Source: an uncultured Clostridia bacterium
GTDB taxonomy: Bacteria > Bacillota > Clostridia > Lachnospirales > CAG-274
Direction of reading: 5' to 3'
Assembly (NCBI GenBank): GCA_944384195.1
Contig: CALWSK010000002.1
Location: forward strand, 1 to 64,000
DNA: 64,000 nt
Within the stretch, counting starts at the first letter, position 1; the number at the start of each line of letters is the position of its first letter. The notes under the pieces are model-generated. The model saw only the letters and a list, made by a program, of their open reading frames with translations, was not told where the DNA came from and made no database searches. Below are positions 40,201-47,951 of this stretch, piece by piece. The translations under genes and the position numbers were made by a program.

Positions 40201-40963
40201 TAACTGTGAATATGACCTTATAAGAGCTTTTGAAAAAGAAGGAGCTAAAGTTGATACATTTGTATTTAGAAATATTGATAAAGAAAGCATAAGAGAGTCT
40301 GTAAAAGAGATAGCTAAAAATATAGATAATTCTCAAATAGTTATGTTATCTGGAGGATTTAGTGCCGGTGATGAGCCAGATGGTTCTGGTAAATTTATTG
40401 CATCTGTATTCAGAAATCCTTATATAGAAGAAGCAGTTAAAGACTTACTTGAAAATAGAGATGGACTTATGCTAGGTATATGTAATGGTTTCCAAGCTCT
40501 TATAAAACTTGGGCTTGTACCTTATGGAAAAATACAACCTATGAAAGAGGATAGTCCAACTCTTACGTATAACACTATAGGTAGACATATATCTTGTCTT
40601 GCTACAACTAAGGTAGTATCTACAAAATCACCTTGGCTTTATGGAGTTAATGTAGGGGATATACATAAAATTCCAGTATCTCACGGTGAAGGAAGATTTG
40701 TAGCAGATGAAAAAACTTTAAAAGCTCTTATAGAAAATGGACAGATAGCTACTCAATATGTAGATAATAATAATAATCCTACTTATGATATAAAATTTAA
40801 TCCTAATGGTTCTATGCTTGCTATAGAAGGGATAACAAGTCCGGATGGTAAGGTATTTGGAAAAATGGGACATTCTGAGAGAGTAGGAAATGGACTTTAT
40901 AAAAATGTTATAGGAGAAAAAGAACAAGGTATATTTAAATCTGGGGTTAGATATTATGAATAA
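37211..40963 (+). CDS. purL: Phosphoribosylformylglycinamidine synthase, single-chain form
   Basis: 1250 residues, the fused form combining synthetase and glutaminase. The synthetase motif KNETHNHPTEIEPFGGAAT is near residue 325 (WSDHCRHTTF just before), and the C-terminal glutaminase domain begins with VFIPIFPGTNCEYD and has the nucleophile in LGICNGFQ. The reaction makes FGAM from FGAR, glutamine and ATP in de novo purine synthesis. No other pur gene is near, so the pathway is dispersed here. Confidence 0.96.
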   Translation: MANIRRIFVEKKDGFNVEAKNLLMDLRQNLDIKQLENVRILNRYDMEGLSDDTYQKAKEIIFSEPPVDKVFEEQIIIDKDEFIFAIEYLLGQYDQRADSAMQCIDIVSNEDEVIVKNAKVYIFKGKLNDQDIDKIKKYILNPVDSKEASLQKPTTLRLEFEAPNDVEILDKFIYKTRDELEKMLSDLALAMTIEDLSLCQAYFKEEKRNPTITEIKMIDTYWSDHCRHTTFTTRLNNIEIEDGYYNSLINKAYNLYLKERENVYKEKQKDKNISLMDIAVMGMKALKEKGVLNNLDESEEINACSIVVDVDVDGKNEPWLVMFKNETHNHPTEIEPFGGAATCLGGAIRDPLSGRSYVYQAMRVTGSGNPTLDIKDTIKGKLPQRTITKTASSGYSSYGNQIGLATGLVSEIYDDDYVAKRMEIGAVIGANKKENVVRERPKKDDVIILVGGRTGRDGCGGATGSSKEHNEDSLASCGAEVQKGNAPTERKLQRLFRDEKVSKMIKRCNDFGAGGVSVAIGELADSLEINLDLVLKKYEGLDGTELAISESQERMAVVVDPKDAEEFIKLSNKENLEAVCVAKVTDDGRLKMFWRDKEIVNLSRKFLDTNGATLDMDVFVKMPSKMEMPKSDYKDIKEKWLNNLKNLNVCSQKGLVEMFDSTIGSGTVLMPFGGKNQLTPIEAMACKIPVLKGETTTATIMSYGYNPKVAKWSPFHSSVYAVVESVSKIVATGGEYQNIRLTFQEYFEKLGNDKEKWGKPFSALLGALYTQLSLKIPAIGGKDSMSGTFKDINVPPTLVSFALDVAKTYDIVSPEFKGVNNYIVTLNAKYDEYQMPDFENLSKNYELVSRLIKDKKILSASTIGFGGIGASISKMSLGNYIGADIKTNNDLFNPSYGSFVLEIDKSCDLEKELKGYDYEVLGKTINDTKISINNEVIALEEIQKAWFETLEEVFETRYYKDAQPIELEVKPYSSDKKLKSKISIAKPRVFIPIFPGTNCEYDLIRAFEKEGAKVDTFVFRNIDKESIRESVKEIAKNIDNSQIVMLSGGFSAGDEPDGSGKFIASVFRNPYIEEAVKDLLENRDGLMLGICNGFQALIKLGLVPYGKIQPMKEDSPTLTYNTIGRHISCLATTKVVSTKSPWLYGVNVGDIHKIPVSHGEGRFVADEKTLKALIENGQIATQYVDNNNNPTYDIKFNPNGSMLAIEGITSPDGKVFGKMGHSERVGNGLYKNVIGEKEQGIFKSGVRYYE

Positions 40964-41450
40964 TAAAGAAAAGATTAAAAATGTTTTATCTATTATGTAT
41001 ACATTTCTTTTCTTTATAGCTTGTTCGCCTTTTGAAAAAAGTTTAATTAATGGAAGAAATATTTTAAAAATTATAATTATAGTTTGTGTTGTATTTTTTA
41101 CAAGAAAATTTTATTCTATTGAAGATAAACAAAAAGCTTTAGATATATATACAATAGTAATTACTGGCATTTTAATATTAAGTATAATTGTATTAAAGTC
41201 AGAATTTGTAGGGATTATATTAGTACCATATATATTTTTATGGATAAAAGATATTACTATTAAAAAGGCGGTTATGCAAATATTATGTATTAGTTTGATA
41301 TGTAATATTATAAAGATTTTTGTTAGAGAAAATAACAATTTGTCTGTAATTTTATATTCTATTATTGTAAATATAATTACTACACTTATTATAATATTTA
41401 TATATGTATCTATAAGAAAAACTAATATATTAGAAATTGATAAAAATTAA
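40956..41450 (+). CDS. Unrecognised polytopic membrane protein, 164 residues
   Basis: The ATG overlaps the end of purL by eight bases. About five membrane helices, with little soluble sequence. I see only a weak ribosome binding site (GGGG), so translation may depend on purL. No family recognised. Confidence 0.6.
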   Translation: MNNKEKIKNVLSIMYTFLFFIACSPFEKSLINGRNILKIIIIVCVVFFTRKFYSIEDKQKALDIYTIVITGILILSIIVLKSEFVGIILVPYIFLWIKDITIKKAVMQILCISLICNIIKIFVRENNNLSVILYSIIVNIITTLIIIFIYVSIRKTNILEIDKN

Positions 41451-41471
41451 AAATTGAAAGGTTGTGTTTAT

Positions 41472-41576
41472 ATGAAAATTGCTATTTTTGTTATGAGCGC
41501 GATATCACTTTGCATAAGTTTTACAATATATACCTTATCTCTTATAGCATTAGTTCACAAAAGAAGTAAAAAATAG
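41472..41576 (+). CDS. Small single-helix membrane protein, 34 residues
   Basis: The ATG follows GAAAGG nine bases away. The peptide is one membrane helix (FVMSAISLCISFTIYTLSLI) with a basic C-terminus (HKRSKK). It lies 21 bases after the 164-residue membrane protein. No known family; a real gene is likely but not certain. Confidence 0.5.
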   Translation: MKIAIFVMSAISLCISFTIYTLSLIALVHKRSKK

Positions 41577-41615
41577 AAAAAGTGTAAAAAAAACGTTTTA
41601 TTTATTAACAATTTA

Positions 41616-41660
41616 TGTTATAATATGGATATAGGTTGTTAAAAGTTTGTCTTTTAACAA
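41616..41660 (+). promoter_or_regulatory. gap promoter (extended -10) and 5' end stem-loop
   Basis: TGTTATAAT at 41616-41624 is an extended -10; the -35 is poor. A palindrome AAAACGTTTT lies just upstream. Initiation near 41631 would place a perfect 10-bp stem TTGTTAAAAG / CTTTTAACAA (41636-41660) almost at the 5' end of the message, a form known to protect mRNA. Confidence 0.6.
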
Positions 41661-41674
41661 AATCTAAAAATTAG

Positions 41675-42688
<1,014 letters not shown>

Positions 42689-42703
42689 TTTATAGAACGG
42701 AAC

Positions 42704-42732
42704 AAAAAAGCGTGGATAACCCACGCTTTTTT
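42704..42732. terminator. Intrinsic terminator after gap
   Basis: AAAAAAGCGTGG / CCACGCTTTTTT with a five-base loop. The flanking A- and T-runs make it usable in both directions. Confidence 0.93.
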
Positions 42733-42774
42733 ATATTATAAAGTTATTTAGATAAGGATAAATATATTTTGGTA

Positions 42775-42800
42775 TAAAAAAACCACCCTAAAGGGTGGTT
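42775..42800 (-). terminator. Terminator of the tRNA-Leu transcript
   Basis: On the - strand AACCACCC / GGGTGGTT with a TTTA loop, followed by a run of T, just after the tRNA 3' end. Confidence 0.88.
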
Positions 42801-42804
42801 AATA

Positions 42805-42883
42805 TGCGGATAGTGGGACTTGAACCCACACTCCTAGGAACTAGATTCTAAGTCTAGCGCGTCTGCCATTCCGCCATATCCGC
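42805..42883 (-). tRNA. tRNA-Leu (anticodon UAG)
   Basis: The cloverleaf folds: acceptor GCGGATA / TATCCGC, anticodon stem CTAGA / TCTAG with loop CTTAGAA (anticodon TAG), a short variable arm TCC/GGA and T-arm GTGGG-TTCAAGT-CCCAC. The class II variable arm and UAG anticodon make it leucine, reading CUN codons. CCA is not encoded. It lies alone on the - strand between gap and the rpmG operon. Confidence 0.95.
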
Positions 42884-43002
42884 AAGAGCAACTTAACTAC
42901 TAACATATAATAACATACTGACTAATTATTGTCAATAGGAAAATTAAAAAATTTTTAAAATATTTTTTAGATTGATATATTAAGTAAAAAATGTATTTTT
43001 AA

Positions 43003-43031
43003 TTGACAAATTGGAAATAGTATGTTATTAT
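43003..43031 (+). promoter_or_regulatory. Promoter of the rpmG-secE-nusG-rplK-rplA operon
   Basis: TTGACA, 17 bases and TATTAT with an extended -10 (TGT before it). The transcript would begin near a small GGCG / CGTC hairpin followed by eight T (43038-43058); it sits too close to the start to be a normal terminator. Confidence 0.8.
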
Positions 43032-43094
43032 GATATTGGCGTTATACGTCTTTTTTTTTATGTATAAATTAAACACAAGAGAGGTGTGGAAGTC

Positions 43095-43244
43095 TTGAGA
43101 ACAAAAATTACTTTAGCGTGTACTGATTGTAAACAAAGAAACTATAATACAACTAAAGACAAAAAAGTACATCCAGACAGAATGGAAACAAAAAAATATT
43201 GCAAATTCTGTGCTAAACATACTTTACACAGAGAAACTAAGTAA
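43095..43244 (+). CDS. rpmG: Ribosomal protein L33 (bL33), zinc-binding form
   Basis: 49 residues. It starts at a TTG (43095) with AGAGGTG upstream and encodes [17 protein letters not shown], then a C-terminal CKFCAKH. Both CxxC pairs are kept, so this is the zinc-containing form. The order rpmG-secE-nusG is the usual one in Firmicutes. Confidence 0.95.
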   Translation: MRTKITLACTDCKQRNYNTTKDKKVHPDRMETKKYCKFCAKHTLHRETK

Positions 43245-43280
43245 TTCTCTTTTATTTATCCGAAAGGAGTTTGATAAAAT

Positions 43281-43526
43281 ATGCAAGAGAATAACGAAAA
43301 CGGAACAACTAAAAATTCTTCTAAATCTTCAACAAAACAAAAAAAGCCATCTCTTTTTTCTGAAGTTAAATCAGAATTTAAAAAGATAACTTGGCCTAAT
43401 AGACAAACTCTTACAAAGCAGACTTTTACTGTTATTGTTATATCTTTTGTAGTAGGGCTTATCATATTTGGATATGATTTTGGCATAGATTTTATATTAC
43501 AAAAGCTAGTTGAGTTTATGGCATAG
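43281..43526 (+). CDS. secE: SecE, preprotein translocase subunit
   Basis: 81 residues: a Ser/Lys-rich N-terminus, the SecE signature EFKKITWPNRQTLTKQT at about residues 34-50, and one membrane helix. It is the single-helix clamp subunit of SecYEG. AAAGGAG precedes the ATG. Confidence 0.95.
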   Translation: MQENNENGTTKNSSKSSTKQKKPSLFSEVKSEFKKITWPNRQTLTKQTFTVIVISFVVGLIIFGYDFGIDFILQKLVEFMA

Positions 43527-43533
43527 GTGTTAT

Positions 43534-44139
43534 ATGGAAAACGAAAATTTTATTGAAGAAGAAAATTTGTTATTAAAAGAAGAAAGTTTAGAAGAGCCTA
43601 AATCAGAAAATATATCTAGAGAAAAACCAAAATGGTATGTTATTCATACTTATTCTGGATATGAAAACAAAGTTAAAGCTAGCATTGAAAAGATTATTGA
43701 AAATAGAGATATGTATGATGTTATAACAGATGTTGTTGTGCCTATACAAGATGCTATAGAAGTAACTAAAACAGGACAACAAAAGGTTGTACCTAGAAAA
43801 GTTTTCCCAGGATATGTTTTTCTTAAAATGATAATGAATGATGAAACTTGGTATGTTGTCCGTAATACTCGTGGAGTAACTAGCTTTGTAGGTCCTGGTT
43901 CTAAGCCAGTTCCTCTTACAGAAGATGAAGTTATATCTATGGGTATAGAAAGCTTTTTAGACACTTGCGATATAGAGCTTGGCGAGGTTGTCCTTATAAA
44001 AGATGGTCCTTTTGCTAAATCTAGCGGTGTTGTAAAAGAAATAAATGTTAACAAAAAATCTGTTGTTGTTAATGTAAACTTTTTTGGGAGAGAAACTCCG
44101 GTTGAGTTAGATTTTCATCAAATTCAACAAATGGGATAA
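43534..44139 (+). CDS. nusG: NusG transcription elongation factor
   Basis: 201 residues from the ATG at 43534, with AGGTG four bases before it. The NGN domain begins at KWYVIHTYSGYENKVK (about 35) and has the loop VFPGYVFLKM, followed by the KOW domain with GPFAKSSGVVKEI. An acidic N-terminal extension of about 30 residues precedes the NGN domain. It binds RNA polymerase and affects pausing and termination. Start codons further upstream overlap secE. Confidence 0.95.
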   Translation: MENENFIEEENLLLKEESLEEPKSENISREKPKWYVIHTYSGYENKVKASIEKIIENRDMYDVITDVVVPIQDAIEVTKTGQQKVVPRKVFPGYVFLKMIMNDETWYVVRNTRGVTSFVGPGSKPVPLTEDEVISMGIESFLDTCDIELGEVVLIKDGPFAKSSGVVKEINVNKKSVVVNVNFFGRETPVELDFHQIQQMG

Positions 44140-44176
44140 TATCCCTTTGCAACTGTTACTGGTATAGATTTATACC

Positions 44177-44205
44177 GTGGGAGGGAAAGTCCCGCTAATT
44201 ACCAC
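44177..44205 (+). promoter_or_regulatory. Ribosomal protein L1 binding-site mimic before rplK
   Basis: GTGG pairs with CCAC, enclosing GA on the left, an inner stem GGGA / TCCC with loop AAG, and GCTAATTA on the right. The order GUGG-GA-GG...CC-G..AAUUA-CCAC copies the L1-binding region of 23S rRNA as I remember it (GGUGGGAGGC ... AAAUACCACC). It lies 24 bases before the rplK start, after two other small hairpins (44133-44145 and 44161-44176). Likely site of autogenous repression by L1. Confidence 0.75.
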
Positions 44206-44228
44206 AATACTTAGGAGGTGCCTAAATT

Positions 44229-44654
44229 ATGGCAAAGAAAATTTCAGGTTATATTAAATTACAAATTGCTGCTGGTAAAGCTACTCCAGCACCACCTGTT
44301 GGTCCAGCTCTTGGTCAACATGGTGTAAACATTATGGGTTTTTGTAAAGAGTTTAACGAAAGAACAGCTAAAGATGCAGGTCTTGTTATCCCAGTTGTTA
44401 TCACTGTATATCAAGATAAAAGCTTTACTTTTATTACAAAAACTCCACCAGCTCCAGTTCTTTTAAAGAAAGCTTGTAAAATAGAATCAGGTTCTGGTGT
44501 TCCTAACAAAACAAAGGTTGCTAAAATATCTAAAGAAGAAGTTAGAAAAATTGCTGAATTAAAAATGCCAGATTTAAATGCTGCTAGTATAGAAGCTGCT
44601 ATGAGTATGATTAGCGGTACTGCTAGAAGTATGGGTATTGTTGTAGAAGATTAA
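44229..44654 (+). CDS. rplK: Ribosomal protein L11 (uL11)
   Basis: 141 residues. The N-terminal [26 protein letters not shown] segment (cited by start) and the C-terminal rRNA-binding GTARSMGI are standard. AGGAGGTG precedes the ATG. It is followed directly by a second copy of the L1-binding mimic and rplA. Confidence 0.98.
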   Translation: MAKKISGYIKLQIAAGKATPAPPVGPALGQHGVNIMGFCKEFNERTAKDAGLVIPVVITVYQDKSFTFITKTPPAPVLLKKACKIESGSGVPNKTKVAKISKEEVRKIAELKMPDLNAASIEAAMSMISGTARSMGIVVED

Positions 44655-44667
44655 TAATTCAGTTAAA

Positions 44668-44695
44668 GTGGGAGGGAAAATCCCGCTATTACCAC
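44668..44695 (+). promoter_or_regulatory. Second L1 binding-site mimic, before rplA
   Basis: Same structure as the element before rplK: GTGG / CCAC, GA on the left, GGGA / TCCC with loop AAA, and GCTATTA on the right. It differs from the first copy by one loop base and one missing base on the right arm. It lies 17 bases before the rplA start, between the rplK stop and the rplA ribosome binding site. Confidence 0.75.
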
Positions 44696-44711
44696 ATAAG
44701 GAGGAACTATT

Positions 44712-45407
44712 GTGAAAAGAGGAAAAAAATATCTTGAAAAAGAAAAATTAGTTGATAAATCTATGCTTTATGATACAAATGATGCAGTAGAATTAGTTTT
44801 AAAAACTTCTACAGCTAAATTTGATGAAACAGTTGAAGCACATATCCGTCTTGGTGTTGACAGTAGACACGCAGACCAACAAGTACGTGGTGCGGTAGTA
44901 TTACCTCATGGTACTGGTAAAAAAGCTCGTGTTTTAGTATTTGCTAAAGGTGCAAAAGCAGAAGAAGCAGAAAAAGCTGGTGCAGACTATGTTGGTGCTG
45001 AAGATATGGTTGCTAAAATTCAAAACGAAAACTGGTTTGAATTTGACGTAATCGTTGCTACTCCTGATATGATGGGTCTTGTAGGACGTATCGGTCGTGT
45101 ATTAGGTCCTAAAGGTCTTATGCCAAACCCTAAAGCAGGTACTGTTACTATGGATGTTGCTAAAGCTATCGAAGATATCAAAGCTGGTAAAATTGAATAC
45201 CGTCTTGATAAAACAAATATTATCCACGTTCCAGTTGGAAAAGTTTCTTTCGGTGCAGAAAAATTAAATGATAACTTCCAAACTCTTATAGGTGCTGTAA
45301 TTAAAGCTAAACCAGCGGCAACTAAAGGACAATATTTAAAAAGTATAGTTCTTTCTACAACTATGGGTCCTGGTGTTAAAGTAAATCACGCTAAAATTAC
45401 AGAGTAA
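44712..45407 (+). CDS. rplA: Ribosomal protein L1 (uL1)
   Basis: 231 residues from a GTG with AAGGAGG upstream. The L1 signature ([21 protein letters not shown], cited by region near 130-150) is intact. Besides its place in the L1 stalk of the ribosome, L1 represses its own message, which fits the two leader elements in this operon. A strong terminator follows, so rplJ and rplL are not part of this operon. Confidence 0.98.
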   Translation: MKRGKKYLEKEKLVDKSMLYDTNDAVELVLKTSTAKFDETVEAHIRLGVDSRHADQQVRGAVVLPHGTGKKARVLVFAKGAKAEEAEKAGADYVGAEDMVAKIQNENWFEFDVIVATPDMMGLVGRIGRVLGPKGLMPNPKAGTVTMDVAKAIEDIKAGKIEYRLDKTNIIHVPVGKVSFGAEKLNDNFQTLIGAVIKAKPAATKGQYLKSIVLSTTMGPGVKVNHAKITE

Positions 45408-45414
45408 TATATAT

Positions 45415-45442
45415 AAGCCTAGGCATATACCTAGGCTTTTTT
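45415..45442 (+). terminator. Terminator of the rpmG-rplA operon
   Basis: A perfect 9-bp stem AAGCCTAGG / CCTAGGCTT with a six-base loop, then T-run. It ends the operon directly after rplA. Confidence 0.93.
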
Positions 45443-45446
45443 AAAT

Positions 45447-45477
45447 AAAAAGGAAGAGCAAAAGCTCCTCCTTTTTT
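45447..45477. terminator. Bidirectional terminator-like hairpin
   Basis: AAAAGGAAGAGC / GCTCCTCCTTTT with one mismatch and an AAAA loop, T-rich on both sides. It serves the minus-strand gene ending at 45477 and backs up the rplA terminator. Confidence 0.8.
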
Positions 45478-45881
45478 TATACTAAAATTTCTTCTATTTT
45501 TTTTAGTGTATTATTAAGTTTTTCTGAATGAATCATAACAGGTCCATTTGTAGTAGACTTAAAGAAAGCTTTATCGTCTTCATCAAGTTTTTCTATAATT
45601 TGTATATGACGGTCTTTAAGCATTCTTAAATTTAATTTAGCTTCTATTAATTCATAAAGTATACATATAGCTTTATAGTTAAAGGTTTCATCTGTAAGAT
45701 GATATTCTTTTCTATCTAAGGTGCGTATAGATATACGATATGTTCCAGTAGCTTTTTCTTTTGTAGTTTTGCTAATAGCTATAGGGTTGTTTGTTATGCC
45801 AATATGTTTTATGGCGTGAGAAAAAATTGTTTTATATACATTGCCAGTGGCAACTTCTCTAACAATTTTACAAATTAACAT
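45477..45881 (-). CDS. Unrecognised 134-residue protein
   Basis: The ATG has GGGAGG upstream. The protein is soluble, mixed alpha/beta, with no signal peptide or membrane helix. It is lysine-rich at the end (NNTLKKIEEILV). I recognise no family or motif. Monocistronic, ending at a terminator. Confidence 0.65.
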   Translation of the reverse strand: MLICKIVREVATGNVYKTIFSHAIKHIGITNNPIAISKTTKEKATGTYRISIRTLDRKEYHLTDETFNYKAICILYELIEAKLNLRMLKDRHIQIIEKLDEDDKAFFKSTTNGPVMIHSEKLNNTLKKIEEILV

Positions 45882-45954
45882 AAATATGCCTCCCTTTTAT
45901 CTTATGATTATAATTATATAGTATTTATCCAAAATTTACAATAGTGACTTTAAA

Positions 45955-46104
45955 TTATTTAAGTTCACAATTTGAAAAAGAATTATTAGGTAGCATAAAA
46001 AGTAGAAGAAGAATAAGTAGCATAGAATTATCTTCTCCAAAGCCACCTTGAGTAAACATTAATAATAAAATAATAAGCATAAAATTGTTTGAACCAGAAT
46101 TCAT
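45955..46104 (-). CDS. Small hydrophobic protein, 49 residues
   Basis: I chose the ATG at 46104, which has GGAGG eight bases upstream; the longer frame to 46227 has none. The protein has two short hydrophobic runs (FMLIILLLMF and MLLILLLLFML) separated by a Gly/Asp/Glu loop. Similar two-run peptides occur among sporulation-associated small proteins, but I cannot assign a family. Divergent from the subtilisin-like protease. Confidence 0.5.
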   Translation of the reverse strand: MNSGSNNFMLIILLLMFTQGGFGEDNSMLLILLLLFMLPNNSFSNCELK

Positions 46105-46277
46105 ATAAATTCCTCCAAAAATAAGATATATATAATTTATATGATGATATAAATAAAAAATGCAATATTTATAAAAAAAATAAGATAAAAAAGTTGTACA
46201 AGTATAATTTTGTAAAAATATTAACAAAAGTTATTTTTTAGCATAGACTAAATTAACAATACTTGAAAGGATAATAT

Positions 46278-47423
46278 ATGAGTCATATAGAGCTAATAGT
46301 AGAAGGTGATATCACACAAGAAGAAGAAGAAAAGCTTTTATCTATAGCTAGTATAAAATATAAAATCCCCTTAATAAATTCTTTTGTTATTATAATAAAT
46401 GAAAAAGATGTAGATAAAATAAAGAATTTTAAAAGCTTAAAAACTATATATCAAAATTCTAATATAAGTATGCAAATGAATAAAGCTAGAGAAATTGTTA
46501 AGGCAGATATAGCACAAGATATGGGATATAGTGGAGAGGGAATAGGCGTTGCTATAGTAGATACTGGAATATCTAAATGTAATGATTTTATATATCCTAA
46601 TGATAGGATAGTAGCTTTTAAAGATTTTATAAATAATAAAAAGACGCCCTATGATGACAATGGACACGGAACACACGTTGCTGGTATAGCAGGGGGGAAT
46701 GGAACTAATTCTGACGGAAGATATAAAGGGATAGCTACAAATTGTAATTTAATAGGTGTAAAAGTATTAAATGAAGAAGGGCAAGGAAATGCATCTGATG
46801 TATTAGCTGGTTTACAGTGGATAATGGACAATAGAAAAAAGTATAATATAAGAATAGTAAATCTGTCTATAGGAACAAATAATACTTCATATAATGATCC
46901 ATTAGTAAAAGCAGTAGAAAAAATGTGGGATAGTGGCATAGTAATTACTATAGCAGCAGGAAATGATGGACCCAAAAAATTTACAATAAATTCTCCAGCT
47001 ATAAGCAAGAAGGTAATAACAATAGGTTCATCTGATGATAGTAAATATTCTTCTAATATTTGGGGTAATCCGATGGTAAATTTTTCCGGTAGAGGCCCAA
47101 CTATGCAATGTGTTATAAAACCGGATGTATTAGCTCCCGGAGTGGATATAGTATCTTGCCTTTCTAGTAGTATATCAAATCAATCTAATAATGTAATAGA
47201 ACAAAATTATTATGCTCTTACTGGTACTTCTATGTCTACACCTATAGTATCTGGAGCTATAGCACTTTTGCTTGAAAAATATCCAGAGCTTGAGCCAGAT
47301 GATGTTAAGCTTATGATAAAAAAATGTTGTAAAAATTTACATTTACCTAAAAATCAACAAGGGTGGGGACTTATTGATGTATATAAATTATTGTCGCAGG
47401 AGGTAGTTTATGCAAGAAAATAA
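46278..47423 (+). CDS. Subtilisin-like serine protease (S8 family)
   Basis: 381 residues. The catalytic triad is clear: Asp in AIVDTGIS (about 92), His in GHGTHVAGIAGG (about 132), Ser in TGTSMSTPIVSGA (about 315). No signal peptide is seen. The N-terminal 75 residues resemble a short inhibitory pro-region, as in intracellular (AprX/IspA-like) subtilases. The gene downstream overlaps its 3' end by 14 bases, so the two are translated as a pair. The substrate is unknown. Confidence 0.88.
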   Translation: MSHIELIVEGDITQEEEEKLLSIASIKYKIPLINSFVIIINEKDVDKIKNFKSLKTIYQNSNISMQMNKAREIVKADIAQDMGYSGEGIGVAIVDTGISKCNDFIYPNDRIVAFKDFINNKKTPYDDNGHGTHVAGIAGGNGTNSDGRYKGIATNCNLIGVKVLNEEGQGNASDVLAGLQWIMDNRKKYNIRIVNLSIGTNNTSYNDPLVKAVEKMWDSGIVITIAAGNDGPKKFTINSPAISKKVITIGSSDDSKYSSNIWGNPMVNFSGRGPTMQCVIKPDVLAPGVDIVSCLSSSISNQSNNVIEQNYYALTGTSMSTPIVSGAIALLLEKYPELEPDDVKLMIKKCCKNLHLPKNQQGWGLIDVYKLLSQEVVYARK

Positions 47424-47892
47424 TATTATTTATGAGATAGCAGAAAAAATTCAAGATAAAAATATTATGCAAAATGATTTTAAAGAAGCTATGTTTTTGG
47501 TATCTAATATGTTTAGAGAAAAATATGTAGATAAATTACAAAATGAATTAGTAACTAATGTAAATAATATTAAAGCAAATCCCACTAAAGAAATTAATTT
47601 ATTAAGAGCCATAAAACCATTTGTTAATGAAGATAATAAAAAGAATTTAGAAGATATTATAGATATGATGACTAATATATCAGCAGTTAATTTTATGATG
47701 CCTAAAACTACACCAAAAAAGAATAATATAATAAAAATTAATAATATAAATATTAAAGATAGCTCTGTTAAAGAAGATGGTGTTTATGATATAGACGAAA
47801 GTTGTTTATTTGGAGTTAAGAATAAAGGAGATAATAATAATATTTTAAATATTATTTTGGGTATTTTTCTTATACAATTATTAAAAAGATAA
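47410..47892 (+). CDS. Unrecognised protein coupled to the subtilase, 160 residues
   Basis: The ATG overlaps the subtilase by 14 bases and has AGGAGG within the protease frame. The first 100 residues are helical and charged; the last 20 form a hydrophobic tail (ILNIILGIFLIQLL), so it may be tail-anchored. The tight coupling suggests a partner, substrate or inhibitor of the protease. No family recognised. Confidence 0.6.
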   Translation: MQENNIIYEIAEKIQDKNIMQNDFKEAMFLVSNMFREKYVDKLQNELVTNVNNIKANPTKEINLLRAIKPFVNEDNKKNLEDIIDMMTNISAVNFMMPKTTPKKNNIIKINNINIKDSSVKEDGVYDIDESCLFGVKNKGDNNNILNIILGIFLIQLLKR

Positions 47893-47916
47893 AATAAAAT
47901 TTTTAATTATAAAAAT

Positions 47917-47945
47917 AAAAAGAGGTAGAAAATCTACCTCTTTTT
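47917..47945. terminator. Bidirectional terminator between subtilase pair and pyk
   Basis: A 13-bp stem AAAAAGAGGTAGA / TCTACCTCTTTTT with an AAA loop. The arms themselves supply A- and T-runs for both directions. Confidence 0.9.
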
Positions 47946-47951
47946 ATTATA

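Noticed and set aside
43038..43058. Terminator between the rpmG promoter and gene
   Set aside because: The stem is only four pairs with one wobble and begins at the predicted transcription start, so it cannot act as a usual terminator, despite the eight T.
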